Positions 26,687-35,324 of a DNA stretch of 64,000 nucleotides are shown here, piece by piece; within the stretch, counting starts at the first letter, position 1; each line of letters starts with the position of its first letter. The translations under genes and the position numbers were made by a program. Source of the DNA: Muricoccus roseus (GTDB taxonomy: Bacteria; Pseudomonadota; Alphaproteobacteria; Acetobacterales; Acetobacteraceae); NCBI RefSeq assembly GCF_900141905.1, contig NZ_FQZF01000006.1, positions 124,001 through 188,000 of the forward strand, read 5' to 3'. The notes under the pieces were generated by a model, which had not been told where the DNA came from, did not search any database, and saw only the letters and a program-made list of their open reading frames with translations.

Positions 26687-26946
26687 CGCCAGCCTCTTCC
26701 ATAGCCATGGCCATAACCCTGGGCATAGGGGCGGCCATATCCATAGGAACCTTGATGCCGGCGCGGCGGTTGCCGGTAGCGCGGGCCGTTGTCGCTGGCC
26801 GCGGCGGCGACCAGGCCGGCGGCGAGCCCCACACCGGCGCCGAGGGCGAGGGTGCTGCCCCAGTCCGTGGAGCCATCCGGATTCTGGCAACCGGCCGTGG
26901 CCAGGGCGGCTCCGAGGGCGAGGGCGGGGAAAAGGCGGACCTTCAT
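26683..26946 (-). CDS. Small lipoprotein with Gly/Arg/Tyr-rich tail
   Basis: 87 residues, first gene of the two-lipoprotein operon. Signal and lipobox (LATAGC, Cys near residue 20) are followed by a hydrophobic Gly/Ala run 'LALGAGVGLAAGLVAAA' and a tail of 'GYGRPYAQGYGHGYGRGW' type. It resembles its partner in architecture but not in exact sequence, as expected of an old duplication. Function unknown; an envelope-associated role is inferred from the lipobox. Confidence 0.72.
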   Translation of the reverse strand: MKVRLFPALALGAALATAGCQNPDGSTDWGSTLALGAGVGLAAGLVAAAASDNGPRYRQPPRRHQGSYGYGRPYAQGYGHGYGRGWR

Positions 26947-27074
26947 CTGGTGGGACCTCCGATGCCAGCAAGGATGGGCGGCCCCCGTGGCGCGCGCGGG
27001 GCGGCTCCGTGGCGGGCGGAGGCGGGATGAAGGTCTTTTCATGGCGGGGCGCCGGAACGCCCCGCCGGGCGAGG

Positions 27075-27329
27075 TCAGCCGCGCTGGCCGGAGAAGGCGT
27101 TGAAGGTCTGGAGCGTATAGGTGTCCTTCACGCCCGGCACGCCCTGCACCCGTTCCACCACGAAAAGGCCGATATCCTGGTCCGGCTCCAGGTAGAACTT
27201 GCCCAGCAGGTCATACTGCCCGCTCGTCGAATGCATCTCGGACAATTCGGGGATGCTGTCCGCCATCTCCCGCGCGACGCGGTAGGCGGCCCCCATTTCG
27301 CATTTGATCATCACGAAGATCGCTTTCAT
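27075..27329 (-). CDS. Stand-alone Lrp/AsnC ligand-binding (RAM) domain protein
   Basis: 84 residues, only the C-terminal sensor half of an Lrp/AsnC regulator: 'MKAIFVMIKCEMGAAYRVA', the turn 'STSGQYDLLGKFYLEPDQDI' and 'VQGVPGVKDTYTLQTFNAF'. No helix-turn-helix is present and none is encoded just upstream. Stand-alone RAM proteins form multimers that bind amino acids or other small effectors. It is divergent from the RND efflux operon across about 150 bp, which raises the possibility that it modulates that pump. This is inference only. Confidence 0.88.
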   Translation of the reverse strand: MKAIFVMIKCEMGAAYRVAREMADSIPELSEMHSTSGQYDLLGKFYLEPDQDIGLFVVERVQGVPGVKDTYTLQTFNAFSGQRG

Positions 27330-27480
27330 GCTCCACCCGCTGCGGCCAGGGCCGCAGGATGGCGCGATGGCGGCAGGGTTCCAAGCCCGGGCCGAAGGTT
27401 ACTGCGCGTATCCGCTTGGATTCCATGTTGCGCGCCACCGCTCCCCTCGCGAGAATGGGAGCAATCTATCGGACGGTTGA

Positions 27481-28587
27481 ATGCGAAAGCGCACGCAGCT
27501 CGTCGTTCTGGCCGTCCTCCTGGGCGGCGGAGCGGCCTGGCACTTCTATGGAGAGCAGGCGGGCCTGCCGAGGCCGCTGGCCCTGCTTGGCCTGGAAAGG
27601 CGGGCGGCCACCGCCACCACCGGAGCCGCGGCCCCGGTGAACGTCGCGGTTGCCCCGGTCCGCACCGGGGTGGTGATCGAGAGGGCGGAGAGCGTCGGGA
27701 CGGTCCGCGCGCGGGAAGCGGTGACGATCGCCGCGAAGAATTCCGGTATCGTCACCGCCATCCGCTTCCAGGAAGGCCAGCGTGTCGCCGCCGGGGACGT
27801 GCTGGTGTTGATGGATGACGCCGCCCTGCGCGCCGAGCTGGACCAGGCCCGGGCGCAGCTCGACGACGCGCGCAGCCAGCTTCAGCGCGTGCAGCGCCTG
27901 ACCGCGGGGGTGGTGGCGGAACAGCGGGTGGATACGCTTCAGGCCGCCTCCCGCGGCGCCGAGGGACGCGTGCGCCAGGTTCAGGCGCGCCTCGACGAGG
28001 CACGGGTGACGGCTCCCTTCGCGGGGCGGGTCGGACTGCGCTCGGTGAGTGCCGGGGCGCTGCTGCAGCCAGGCACGCCGGTGACGACGCTCGACGACAT
28101 CTCCCGGGTGCGGGTGGAGTTCTCCGTTCCCGAGATTCACGTGGCCCGCGTGAAGCCGGGCAGCATCGTGAAAGCCCGCAGCAGCGCCTATGGCGAACGC
28201 CGCTTCGAGGGCACCGTGACCGTCGCCGACACTCGCATCGACCCGGCCACCCGGACGGTCCGGCTGATCAGCGAATTCGACAACCCGGACGAGGCCTTGC
28301 GGCCCGGCCTGTTCCTGACCATCGAGCTGGACCTCAGGACCCGGAACGACGCGCTGATGGTTCCTGAGGAGTCGCTGGATCCGGTGGGGGAGCGTGCCTT
28401 CGTCTTCGTCGTGCGGGACAACCGGGCGCACCGGGTGGAGGTGACGCTCGGGCAGCGCCTTTCGGGCGAGGTGGAGGTGCTGCGCGGCCTGGCCGCCGGG
28501 GACCAGGTGGTGGTCCGAGGCATCCAGCGGCTGCGGAACAACGCGCCGATACGGATCACCGAGACCATCACGCGTCCGACGAGCTGA
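27481..28587 (+). CDS. RND efflux periplasmic adaptor (membrane fusion protein)
   Basis: 368 residues. An N-terminal membrane anchor ('QLVVLAVLLGGGAAWHFY') precedes the lipoyl/barrel-sandwich and hairpin regions: 'VGTVRAREAVTIAAKNSGIV', the coiled coil around 'LRAELDQARAQLDDARSQLQ', then 'ARVTAPFAGRVGLRSVSAG'. In AcrA-type complexes this subunit links the inner-membrane pump to a TolC channel. The pump gene follows 15 bp later. A tolC gene is present at 44.3 kb but in a different transcription unit. Confidence 0.93.
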   Translation: MRKRTQLVVLAVLLGGGAAWHFYGEQAGLPRPLALLGLERRAATATTGAAAPVNVAVAPVRTGVVIERAESVGTVRAREAVTIAAKNSGIVTAIRFQEGQRVAAGDVLVLMDDAALRAELDQARAQLDDARSQLQRVQRLTAGVVAEQRVDTLQAASRGAEGRVRQVQARLDEARVTAPFAGRVGLRSVSAGALLQPGTPVTTLDDISRVRVEFSVPEIHVARVKPGSIVKARSSAYGERRFEGTVTVADTRIDPATRTVRLISEFDNPDEALRPGLFLTIELDLRTRNDALMVPEESLDPVGERAFVFVVRDNRAHRVEVTLGQRLSGEVEVLRGLAAGDQVVVRGIQRLRNNAPIRITETITRPTS

Positions 28588-28602
28588 GGGGGGAGGGGCG
28601 CC

Positions 28603-31600
28603 GTGGTCCTGAGCGACGTCTCGATCAAGCGGCCGGTCTTCGCCACCGTCATCAGCCTGCTGCTGATGGTGATGGGGCTGGCGGCCCTGTTCCGGCTGCC
28701 CATCCGGGAATATCCGGCGATCGACCCGCCCATCGTCTCCGTCACCACGACCTATACCGGCGCCTCGGCCGCCGTGGTGGACACGCAGATCACGGAGCTG
28801 ATCGAGTCCGCGGTCGCGGGCATCGAAGGCATCAAGACGCTCTCCTCCTTCTCGCGCGACGAGCGCAGCGTGGTCACGCTGGAGTTCCGGCTGACCCGCA
28901 ATGTCGATGCGGCAGCCAATGATGTGCGCGACCGCGTGGCGCGCGCCCTGGCGCGCCTGCCGGAGCAGGCCGACACGCCCATCGTGGCGAAGGTGGATGG
29001 CGACAGCCGGCCCATCCTGTGGATCGCACTCACCTCCAATCTCTACAACGGGATGGAGCTGACGGAGATCGCCTCCCGCCGGTTCAAAGACCGGCTCGCC
29101 ATCGTGGATGGCGTGGCCGATGTGCTGATCCAGGGCGAGCGGAAATACGCCATGCGCATCTGGCTGGACCGCCAGGCCATGGCGGCGCGCGGCCTGACCG
29201 TGCAGGACGTCGAGGATGCGATTCAGCGCGAGAACCTGGAGCTGCCCGGAGGCCGCATCGAGAGTAGCCAACGCGAGCTGACGGTCCGCACCGATACCCG
29301 CATGTCCCGCCCGGAGCAGTTCCGCGAGGTGGTGCTGACCCGCGGCGGCAACGCCCAGGTGCTGCTCGGCGACGTGGCCCGGGTGGAGGTGGCACCCGAG
29401 ACGACCCGGGGCGAATACCGGATCAACGGAGTGGCCGGGGTCGGGCTGGGCATCCAGCGTCAGTCCACGGCCAACACGCTTTCGGTCGCCGATGGGGTGA
29501 AGGCGGAGGTGGAGCGGATCCGCGCCACCCTGCCGGAGGGCATCGAGACCCAGATCGGCTACGACGAGAGCATCTTCATCGCCCAGTCGATCTACGAGGT
29601 GGAGCACGCGCTGATCGTTGCCCTCGTGCTCGTTGTGATCGTCATCTTCCTTTTCCTCCGTTCCTTCCGGGCGACGATCATCCCGGCGGTCGCGATCCCG
29701 GTCTCGATCATCGCTTCCTTCATCGCCATGTCCGCCATGGGCTTCTCGCTGAACGTGCTGACCCTGCTGGGGCTGGTGCTCGCAATCGGCCTCGTGGTGG
29801 ACGATGCTATCGTGGTGCTGGAGAACATCCATCGCCGGATCGAGGAGGGCGAGCCGGTGCTGCTCGCCTCCATTCGCGGCTCACGCGAGATCGCCTTTGC
29901 GGTGATCGCCACCACGCTGGTGCTTGTCGCGGTCTTCCTGCCGCTCTCCTTCATGGGCGGCAATACGGGCCGGTTGTTCAGCGAATTCGGCTTCGCCCTG
30001 GCGGCCTCGGTCCTCTTCTCCGGGCTGATCGCCCTGACCCTGACGCCGATGATGTGCTCCAAGCTGCTGAAGGAGCACCAGGGCGAGACCTGGCTGATCC
30101 GGGTCACGGAGCCCTTCTTCCTTGGCCTGAACGGCGGGCTGCGCTGGTCGCTCCGGCACGCGTTGAAGGTGCCGCTGCTGGTGCTGGCGGGGGTGGGGCT
30201 GCTCTGCGCGGTCGCGGTCGCCCTGTTCCAGGCGCTGCCGAAGGAGTTCACCCCGGTCGAGGACCGGGCGAGCATCCTCATTCCCGTCACTGCGCCCGAG
30301 GGTGCCTCCTTCCCCTATACGGTGGAGCAGGTGCAGCGGGTGGAGCGGATCACCGACGAATATCTGCGCAACGGCGAGGCCATGGTGGTCTTCGCCACCG
30401 TGGGCGGCTTCCAGCGGCCCGCCCAGGGCAATCAGGCCACCATGTTCATCCGCCTGAATGCCTGGGAGAGCCGCCAGCGCAAGCAGCAGGAAATCGTGCA
30501 GGAGCTGACGCCGCGCCTCGGCGGCATTCCCGGCGCGCGCATCTTCCCGCTCAACCCGCCCAGCCTCGGCCAGCGCGGCATCCAGCCGGCCGTGCAGTTC
30601 GTCATCGGCGGGCCGGATTACGACACGCTGGTGCAGTGGCGGGATCGCTTCCTCGAGCGCGCCTCGCAGAACCGCAACCTCCTGAACCTCGACAACAACT
30701 TCAAGGAGACGAAGCCGGAGCTGCGGGTCTCGATCGACCGGCGCAAGGCGGCCGATCTCGGCGTCTCCATCCAGGCGGTCGGCCGAACCATCGAGACGAT
30801 GCTCGGCTCCCGCGAGGTCGGCACCTATGTGGAAGGGGGCGAGGAGTACAAGATCCTCCTCCAGGCCCGGGACGGCGACCGCGGCACGCCCTACGACCTG
30901 CAGAATATCTTCGTCCGCACCATGGGCGGCGGGCTCATCCCGCTCTCCAATGTGGTGAGCCTGGGCGAGCGGGCGCGGCCCCAGTCCCTCTCGCGCGAGG
31001 ACCGGGTGCGCGCCATCACCATCAGCGCCACCCCGGCTCCGGGCTATTCCCTGGGCGAGGCGCTGGACTACTTGGACGCGCTGGCGCGGGAGGTGCTGCC
31101 GCCGGATGCCCGCATTTCCTATCGCGGGCAGAGCCTGGAGTTCCGGGAATCCTCGGGCAGCCTCGCGATCACCTTCGCCATGGCCCTGCTGGTGGTGTTC
31201 CTCGTGCTCGCGGCACAGTTCGAGAGCTTCATCCACCCCTTCGTCATCCTGCTCTCGACGCCGCTCGCAGTGACAGGCGGACTGCTGGCCCTGCATCTCA
31301 CGGGGCAGTCGCTGAACATCTTCAGCCAGATCGGCATGGTGATGCTGATCGGGCTGATGGCGAAGAACGGCATCCTCGTGGTCGAATTCGCCAACCAGCT
31401 CCGGGATGAAGGCCGCAACGTGCATGACGCGGTGCTGGAGGCCTCGGTGGTCCGGCTGCGGCCGATCCTGATGACCTCCATCGCCACCGTGCTCGGCGCC
31501 GTGCCGCTGGCCGTCGCCACCGGCGCCGGGGCCGAGAGCCGGCAGGCGCTGGGGATCGTGATCGTCGGCGGGATCAGCCTTTCGACCTTCGTCACGCTCT

Positions 31601-31725
31601 ATGCCGTGCCGGCGCTCTATCTCCTGCTCGCGCCCTACACAAAGCCGGTCGGGGCGGTAGCGGCGAAGCTGCGGGAGTTGGAGGCGCGCGGCGCGGTGCC
31701 GCACCACCCGGCGCCGGCGGAATAG
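28603..31725 (+). CDS. RND efflux pump, inner-membrane permease (HAE1/AcrB-like)
   Basis: 1040 residues, starting with GTG behind a strong GGGGGAGGGG ribosome site. It has the normal 12-helix architecture with two large periplasmic loops. The first helix is 'FATVISLLLMVMGLAALFRL'. The proton-relay helix contains 'GLVLAIGLVVDDAIVVLENI' with the paired Asp. The C-terminal half has 'IGMVMLIGLMAKNGILVVEF'. It exports hydrophobic or amphipathic compounds by proton antiport. The gene is followed by a strong hairpin. Confidence 0.95.
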   Translation: MVLSDVSIKRPVFATVISLLLMVMGLAALFRLPIREYPAIDPPIVSVTTTYTGASAAVVDTQITELIESAVAGIEGIKTLSSFSRDERSVVTLEFRLTRNVDAAANDVRDRVARALARLPEQADTPIVAKVDGDSRPILWIALTSNLYNGMELTEIASRRFKDRLAIVDGVADVLIQGERKYAMRIWLDRQAMAARGLTVQDVEDAIQRENLELPGGRIESSQRELTVRTDTRMSRPEQFREVVLTRGGNAQVLLGDVARVEVAPETTRGEYRINGVAGVGLGIQRQSTANTLSVADGVKAEVERIRATLPEGIETQIGYDESIFIAQSIYEVEHALIVALVLVVIVIFLFLRSFRATIIPAVAIPVSIIASFIAMSAMGFSLNVLTLLGLVLAIGLVVDDAIVVLENIHRRIEEGEPVLLASIRGSREIAFAVIATTLVLVAVFLPLSFMGGNTGRLFSEFGFALAASVLFSGLIALTLTPMMCSKLLKEHQGETWLIRVTEPFFLGLNGGLRWSLRHALKVPLLVLAGVGLLCAVAVALFQALPKEFTPVEDRASILIPVTAPEGASFPYTVEQVQRVERITDEYLRNGEAMVVFATVGGFQRPAQGNQATMFIRLNAWESRQRKQQEIVQELTPRLGGIPGARIFPLNPPSLGQRGIQPAVQFVIGGPDYDTLVQWRDRFLERASQNRNLLNLDNNFKETKPELRVSIDRRKAADLGVSIQAVGRTIETMLGSREVGTYVEGGEEYKILLQARDGDRGTPYDLQNIFVRTMGGGLIPLSNVVSLGERARPQSLSREDRVRAITISATPAPGYSLGEALDYLDALAREVLPPDARISYRGQSLEFRESSGSLAITFAMALLVVFLVLAAQFESFIHPFVILLSTPLAVTGGLLALHLTGQSLNIFSQIGMVMLIGLMAKNGILVVEFANQLRDEGRNVHDAVLEASVVRLRPILMTSIATVLGAVPLAVATGAGAESRQALGIVIVGGISLSTFVTLYAVPALYLLLAPYTKPVGAVAAKLRELEARGAVPHHPAPAE

Positions 31726-31762
31726 GCGCGCCGCAGCCGGGAAGGGCGGCACGGAAGCTGCA

Positions 31763-31803
31763 TCGGATCGACCCGCGCCGGGCCTGAGGCCCGGCCGATC
31801 CGA
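31763..31803 (+). terminator. Nested hairpin after the RND permease gene
   Basis: Inner stem GCCGGGCC/GGCCCGGC (8 bp, loop TGA), flanked by an outer 8-bp stem TCGGATCG/CGATCCGA with a six-base bulge. It lies 38 bp after the stop codon. There is no clear T-run. It is probably a transcript end or an RNA-stabilising structure. Confidence 0.55.
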
Positions 31804-31955
31804 TTGCGGAAGACGGGCGGCCGCCCTGCGCGCGGTCCGCTCCCGTCCGGCGGGGGAAGGCCGCCGCAAGTCCGCATCGTTCCCGCCGCCCGCACCCCCA
31901 AGCGGCATTCCGACGCGCCCCGGGCAAGGCCCCGGCGCGATTCTGGAGTGCTGCG

Positions 31956-32996
31956 ATGAGAAAGCCGACTCGCCGTGGGGTCCTGGGCGCCGCTCTGGCC
32001 GCGCCCTTCCTGGCGCCGCCATCCCGGGCCCAAGGGCTGACCCCCCTTCGCTTCATCCTGGACTGGAAGGCCCAGGGACCGCATGCCTGGTACTACCTTG
32101 CCCAGTCCCGCGGCTATTTCCGGGAAGCCGGGCTGGACGTCACCATCGACCAGGGCGAGGGCTCCGCGGCCGCCGTCACCCGGGTGATGTCCGGCGCCTA
32201 TGACGCCGGCTTCGGCGACATCAACGCCGTGATCCAGAACGCCGCGCAGCGCCCCGGCGAGCAGCCGGTCATGGTCTATCTCGTCTACAACCGCGCGCCC
32301 TACGCCATCATCGCCCGCGCCGATGGCCCCGTGCGGAGCCTGAAGGACTTGGAGGGCCGGCAACTCGGCGCGCCCGCCGGCTCGGCCACCGCGCGCATGT
32401 TCCCCGCCCTGGCCGCGCGGAACGGCGTGGACCCGGCGAAGGTCCGGATGGCCGCCATTCAGCCGAACCTCGTGGAGCAGATGCTGGTGCAGGGCCAGGT
32501 GGATGCCATCGCCCAGTTTTCGGGCACCAGCTACATGAACTTCGTCGGCATGGGCCGTGACCCGGAGAAGGACTTCCGCTGGTTCTTCTACAGCGACATG
32601 GGGCTGGACCAGTATTCGAACGGCGTGCTGGTCAGCCAGGCCCTGCTGCGGAACCGGCCCGAGGCGGTGCGCGGGCTGGTGGCCGCCATCAACCGCGCTA
32701 TCCGCGACGTCGCAGCCGATCCCGATGCCGGGATCGCCGAGCTGAAGCGGGTGGAACCGTTGACCGACCCGGCCATCGAGAAGCGGCGCATGCTCTACAT
32801 GCTGCGCGCCCAGATGACGACGCCGGAGACTGAGGCGCTCGGCCTGGGCGACCTGGATGACAGGCGGCTGGAAGGCGCGATGGCGACGGTGGTGCAGACC
32901 TACGGCCTTTCCCGCACCCCGGCCGCGAGCGAGGTCTTCCGGCGGGACTTCCTGCCCGCGCGCGAGGCCCGGCGGCTGCCGGCGCTGGCCGGCTGA
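31956..32996 (+). CDS. ABC transporter substrate-binding protein, NMT1/THI5-like
   Basis: 346 residues. The leader 'KPTRRGVLGAALAAPFLAPP' has a twin-arginine-like start and a cleavage-type end at 'SRAQG'. The mature part follows the NMT1/SsuA pattern: 'LRFILDWKAQGPHAWYYLAQ', 'GYFREAGLDVTIDQGEGSAA', 'SLKDLEGRQLGAPAGSA'. Relatives bind thiamine pyrimidine precursors, sulfonates, taurine or nitrate. No permease or ATPase gene is adjacent. The next gene is a deaminase of the cytosine/guanine type, which fits a pyrimidine-like ligand but does not prove it. Confidence 0.87.
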   Translation: MRKPTRRGVLGAALAAPFLAPPSRAQGLTPLRFILDWKAQGPHAWYYLAQSRGYFREAGLDVTIDQGEGSAAAVTRVMSGAYDAGFGDINAVIQNAAQRPGEQPVMVYLVYNRAPYAIIARADGPVRSLKDLEGRQLGAPAGSATARMFPALAARNGVDPAKVRMAAIQPNLVEQMLVQGQVDAIAQFSGTSYMNFVGMGRDPEKDFRWFFYSDMGLDQYSNGVLVSQALLRNRPEAVRGLVAAINRAIRDVAADPDAGIAELKRVEPLTDPAIEKRRMLYMLRAQMTTPETEALGLGDLDDRRLEGAMATVVQTYGLSRTPAASEVFRRDFLPAREARRLPALAG

Positions 32997-33007
32997 GGGC
33001 GCGGCCG

Positions 33008-33481
33008 ATGACCGAGGATGAGCGCATGATGGCGCTGGCCATCGAGCAGGCGCGGCATGGCGCCACCCTGGGCGAGCAGCCCTTCGGCGCGCTGGTCGCG
33101 CGGGATTGGGAGGTGGTCGCCAAGACCTGGAGCCGGAAGGTGGGGCTTTGCGACGCCACGGCCCATTCCGAGACCCTGGCCGTCGGCATGGCCTGCCGCG
33201 CCCTGGGCCGGCGCGAGCTGCCGGACTGCACCTTCTACGCCACCTGCGAACCCTGCCCGATGTGCCTCGGCGCCATCCTGAATGGCGGCTTCCGCCGGCT
33301 GGTGCTGGGCGCGCGCAATGCCGATGTGAAGCGGCTGGCGAAGAAGGCCTTCAACTTCAAGGATTACACGGTGGAGCGCTTCGCCGAGACCGTCGGCTGG
33401 GAACTGGAGGTGGTGGACGGCGTGCTGACGGAGGAATGCGTTGGCCTCTACACCGGCGCGGAGGTGGAACTCACCCGCTGA
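33008..33481 (+). CDS. Nucleoside/base deaminase (CMP/dCMP deaminase fold)
   Basis: 157 residues, 11 bp after the NMT1-like gene. The zinc motif is present as 'DATAHSETLAVG' and 'CEPCPMCLGAI'. The first half reads His-Ser-Glu rather than the commoner His-Ala-Glu; the catalytic Glu is kept. The family includes guanine deaminase, yeast-type cytosine deaminase and TadA. The length and the lack of a TadA-like C-terminus argue for a small-molecule base deaminase acting in the cytoplasm. Confidence 0.85.
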   Translation: MTEDERMMALAIEQARHGATLGEQPFGALVARDWEVVAKTWSRKVGLCDATAHSETLAVGMACRALGRRELPDCTFYATCEPCPMCLGAILNGGFRRLVLGARNADVKRLAKKAFNFKDYTVERFAETVGWELEVVDGVLTEECVGLYTGAEVELTR

Positions 33482-33581
33482 TCCACCCCGGGGGGCGGTG
33501 GCGCGCCGGCCGTTCCGGACGTAGTCTCCGCCCCCTTCGGGCCGCGCCCAGGCGGACCGAAGGGCTTGAGGGAACGAGACG

Positions 33582-35279
33582 ATGGATGACGGTGCGGCGG
33601 CGCGGCAGAGCGTGACGCGGGGACGGACGGGCGGGCAGCTGCTCGCGGATGCGCTGGTGGCGCAGGGCGTGACCCATGCCTTCTCAGTCCCCGGCGAATC
33701 CTTCCTCGACCTGCTCGATGGCCTCTACAATGTCAGCGACAAAATCGAGCTGGTTACCTGCCGCTTCGAGGCGGGCGCCATCAACATGGCCGAGGCCCAT
33801 GGCAAGCTGACGGGCAATCCAGGCGTCGCCATCGTCACCCGCGGGCCCGGCGCCTGCCATGCCAGCATCGGCGTGCATATCGCGATGCAGGACAGCACGC
33901 CGCTCGTGCTGATCGTCGGCCAGATCCCCTTTTCCGAGACGGACAGGGACACCTTCCAGGAGGTGGACTACCGCCGCATGTTCTCGCCCCTGGCCAAGTG
34001 GGTCACGCAGATCGACGACGCCGCCCGCATTCCGGAGCTGATGGCCCGGGCCTTCGACGTCGCCCGCAGCGGCCGCCCCGGCCCGGTCGTGGTCGCCATC
34101 AGCGAGGAAATGCAGAAGACCGTGGTGGAAGTGCCGGATATCGGCCCGGCCCCGACCCTGCCGGCCCATCCTGCCCCGGGATCCATCCCCCGCCTGCTGG
34201 AACTGCTGGATGGCGCGCAGCGCCCGGTGATGGTCCTCGGCGGCACGGGCTGGTCGGAGGAGGGCAAGGCCGCGATCCGTGACTTCGCCGCGGCGCATGA
34301 CCTGCCGGTGGCCGTCGGCTTCCGCCGCCTCAGCCTCTTCGACGGCACCTCGCCCCTTTTCGCCGGCGATCTCGGCGTCGGCTCCGATCCGGGGCTGGTC
34401 GCGCGCGTGAAGGAATCGGACCTCGTCCTCGCCATCGGCACGCGGCTGGGCGAGGCGACGAGCCAGGGCTACACGCTGTTCCCGGCGGGCCAGACCAGCC
34501 CGATCGTCCAGGTGCATCCGGACCAGTCCGAGATAGGCCGCGTCTTCCGCCCACTCCTCGGGATCACGGCCGACCTCAATGCCTTCGCCCTGGCGCTGCG
34601 GAATGCCGCACCGGCGAAGCCGCGGCCCTGGGGCGAGTGGCGCAAGCGTCTGCGCGCCGGGCGTGAGGCGAGCGTCGCCGCGCCCGATTACGAGGGCCCG
34701 CTGAACTTCGCCCGCGCCCTGCAGGCGCTGGAGGCCGAGCTGCCGGAGGACACGATCTTCACCGTGGATGCCGGTAATTTCGCCACTTGGCCGCAGCGCT
34801 TCATGTCGGTGCGGGAGAAGCAGGAGTTCATTGGCCCGACGAACGGCGCCATGGGCTATTCGGTCCCAGCCGGGCTGGGCGCCGCCATCACCTATCGCGG
34901 CCGGTGCGTGGTCAGCTTCGTCGGCGACGGCGGCTTCCTGATGACGGGCCAGGAGATCGCGACCGCCTTCCAGGCCGGCGTGGCACCCATCGTCATGGTG
35001 GTGAACAACGGCCAGTACGGCACCATTCGCATGTATCAGGAGCGGCACTATCCCGGCCGCGTCTCCGGCACGCAGCTCACCAACCCCGACTTCGCCAAGT
35101 TCATCGAGGCCTTTGGCGGGCATGGCGAGGTGGTGACGGCGACCGATGAGCTCGTGCCCGCCTTCCGCCGGGCGCGCGAGAGCGGCAAGCCCGCGGTGAT
35201 CGAGGTGCGGATGAGCCCGGAGCAGATCACCAACCGCCAGACGGTAACGCAGATCCGCGCGGCCGCGGCCAAGGGCTAG
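33582..35279 (+). CDS. Thiamine pyrophosphate-dependent enzyme, acetolactate synthase-like
   Basis: 565 residues with the three-domain ALS/POX layout. The N-terminal domain carries the catalytic Glu in 'TCRFEAGAINMAEAHGKL' and 'GPGACHASIGVHIAMQDSTP'. A central domain follows ('PVMVLGGTGWSEEGKAAI'). The C-terminal TPP/Mg site is 'SFVGDGGFLMTGQEI...VNNGQYG'. It differs from housekeeping IlvB, and no small-subunit gene follows. It likely ligates or decarboxylates a 2-oxo acid in a catabolic route. It converges on a peptide-type binding protein gene. Confidence 0.87.
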   Translation: MDDGAAARQSVTRGRTGGQLLADALVAQGVTHAFSVPGESFLDLLDGLYNVSDKIELVTCRFEAGAINMAEAHGKLTGNPGVAIVTRGPGACHASIGVHIAMQDSTPLVLIVGQIPFSETDRDTFQEVDYRRMFSPLAKWVTQIDDAARIPELMARAFDVARSGRPGPVVVAISEEMQKTVVEVPDIGPAPTLPAHPAPGSIPRLLELLDGAQRPVMVLGGTGWSEEGKAAIRDFAAAHDLPVAVGFRRLSLFDGTSPLFAGDLGVGSDPGLVARVKESDLVLAIGTRLGEATSQGYTLFPAGQTSPIVQVHPDQSEIGRVFRPLLGITADLNAFALALRNAAPAKPRPWGEWRKRLRAGREASVAAPDYEGPLNFARALQALEAELPEDTIFTVDAGNFATWPQRFMSVREKQEFIGPTNGAMGYSVPAGLGAAITYRGRCVVSFVGDGGFLMTGQEIATAFQAGVAPIVMVVNNGQYGTIRMYQERHYPGRVSGTQLTNPDFAKFIEAFGGHGEVVTATDELVPAFRRARESGKPAVIEVRMSPEQITNRQTVTQIRAAAAKG

Positions 35280-35293
35280 AATCGGCCGTCATC

Positions 35294-35317
35294 GCCGGGG
35301 CGCAGCCGCGCCCCGGC
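35294..35317. terminator. GC hairpin between convergent genes
   Basis: GCCGGGGCG / CGCCCCGGC, a 9-bp perfect stem with a six-base loop, is centred in the 45-bp gap between the TPP enzyme and the minus-strand binding-protein gene. It can form in both transcripts, so a bidirectional terminator is likely. There is no T-run. Confidence 0.55.
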
Positions 35318-35324
35318 AGCGGCT

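Noticed and set aside
27466-29832. 788-codon minus-strand open frame opposite the RND adaptor and permease
   Set aside because: No recognisable domains; its composition follows from the third-position GC of the sense genes.
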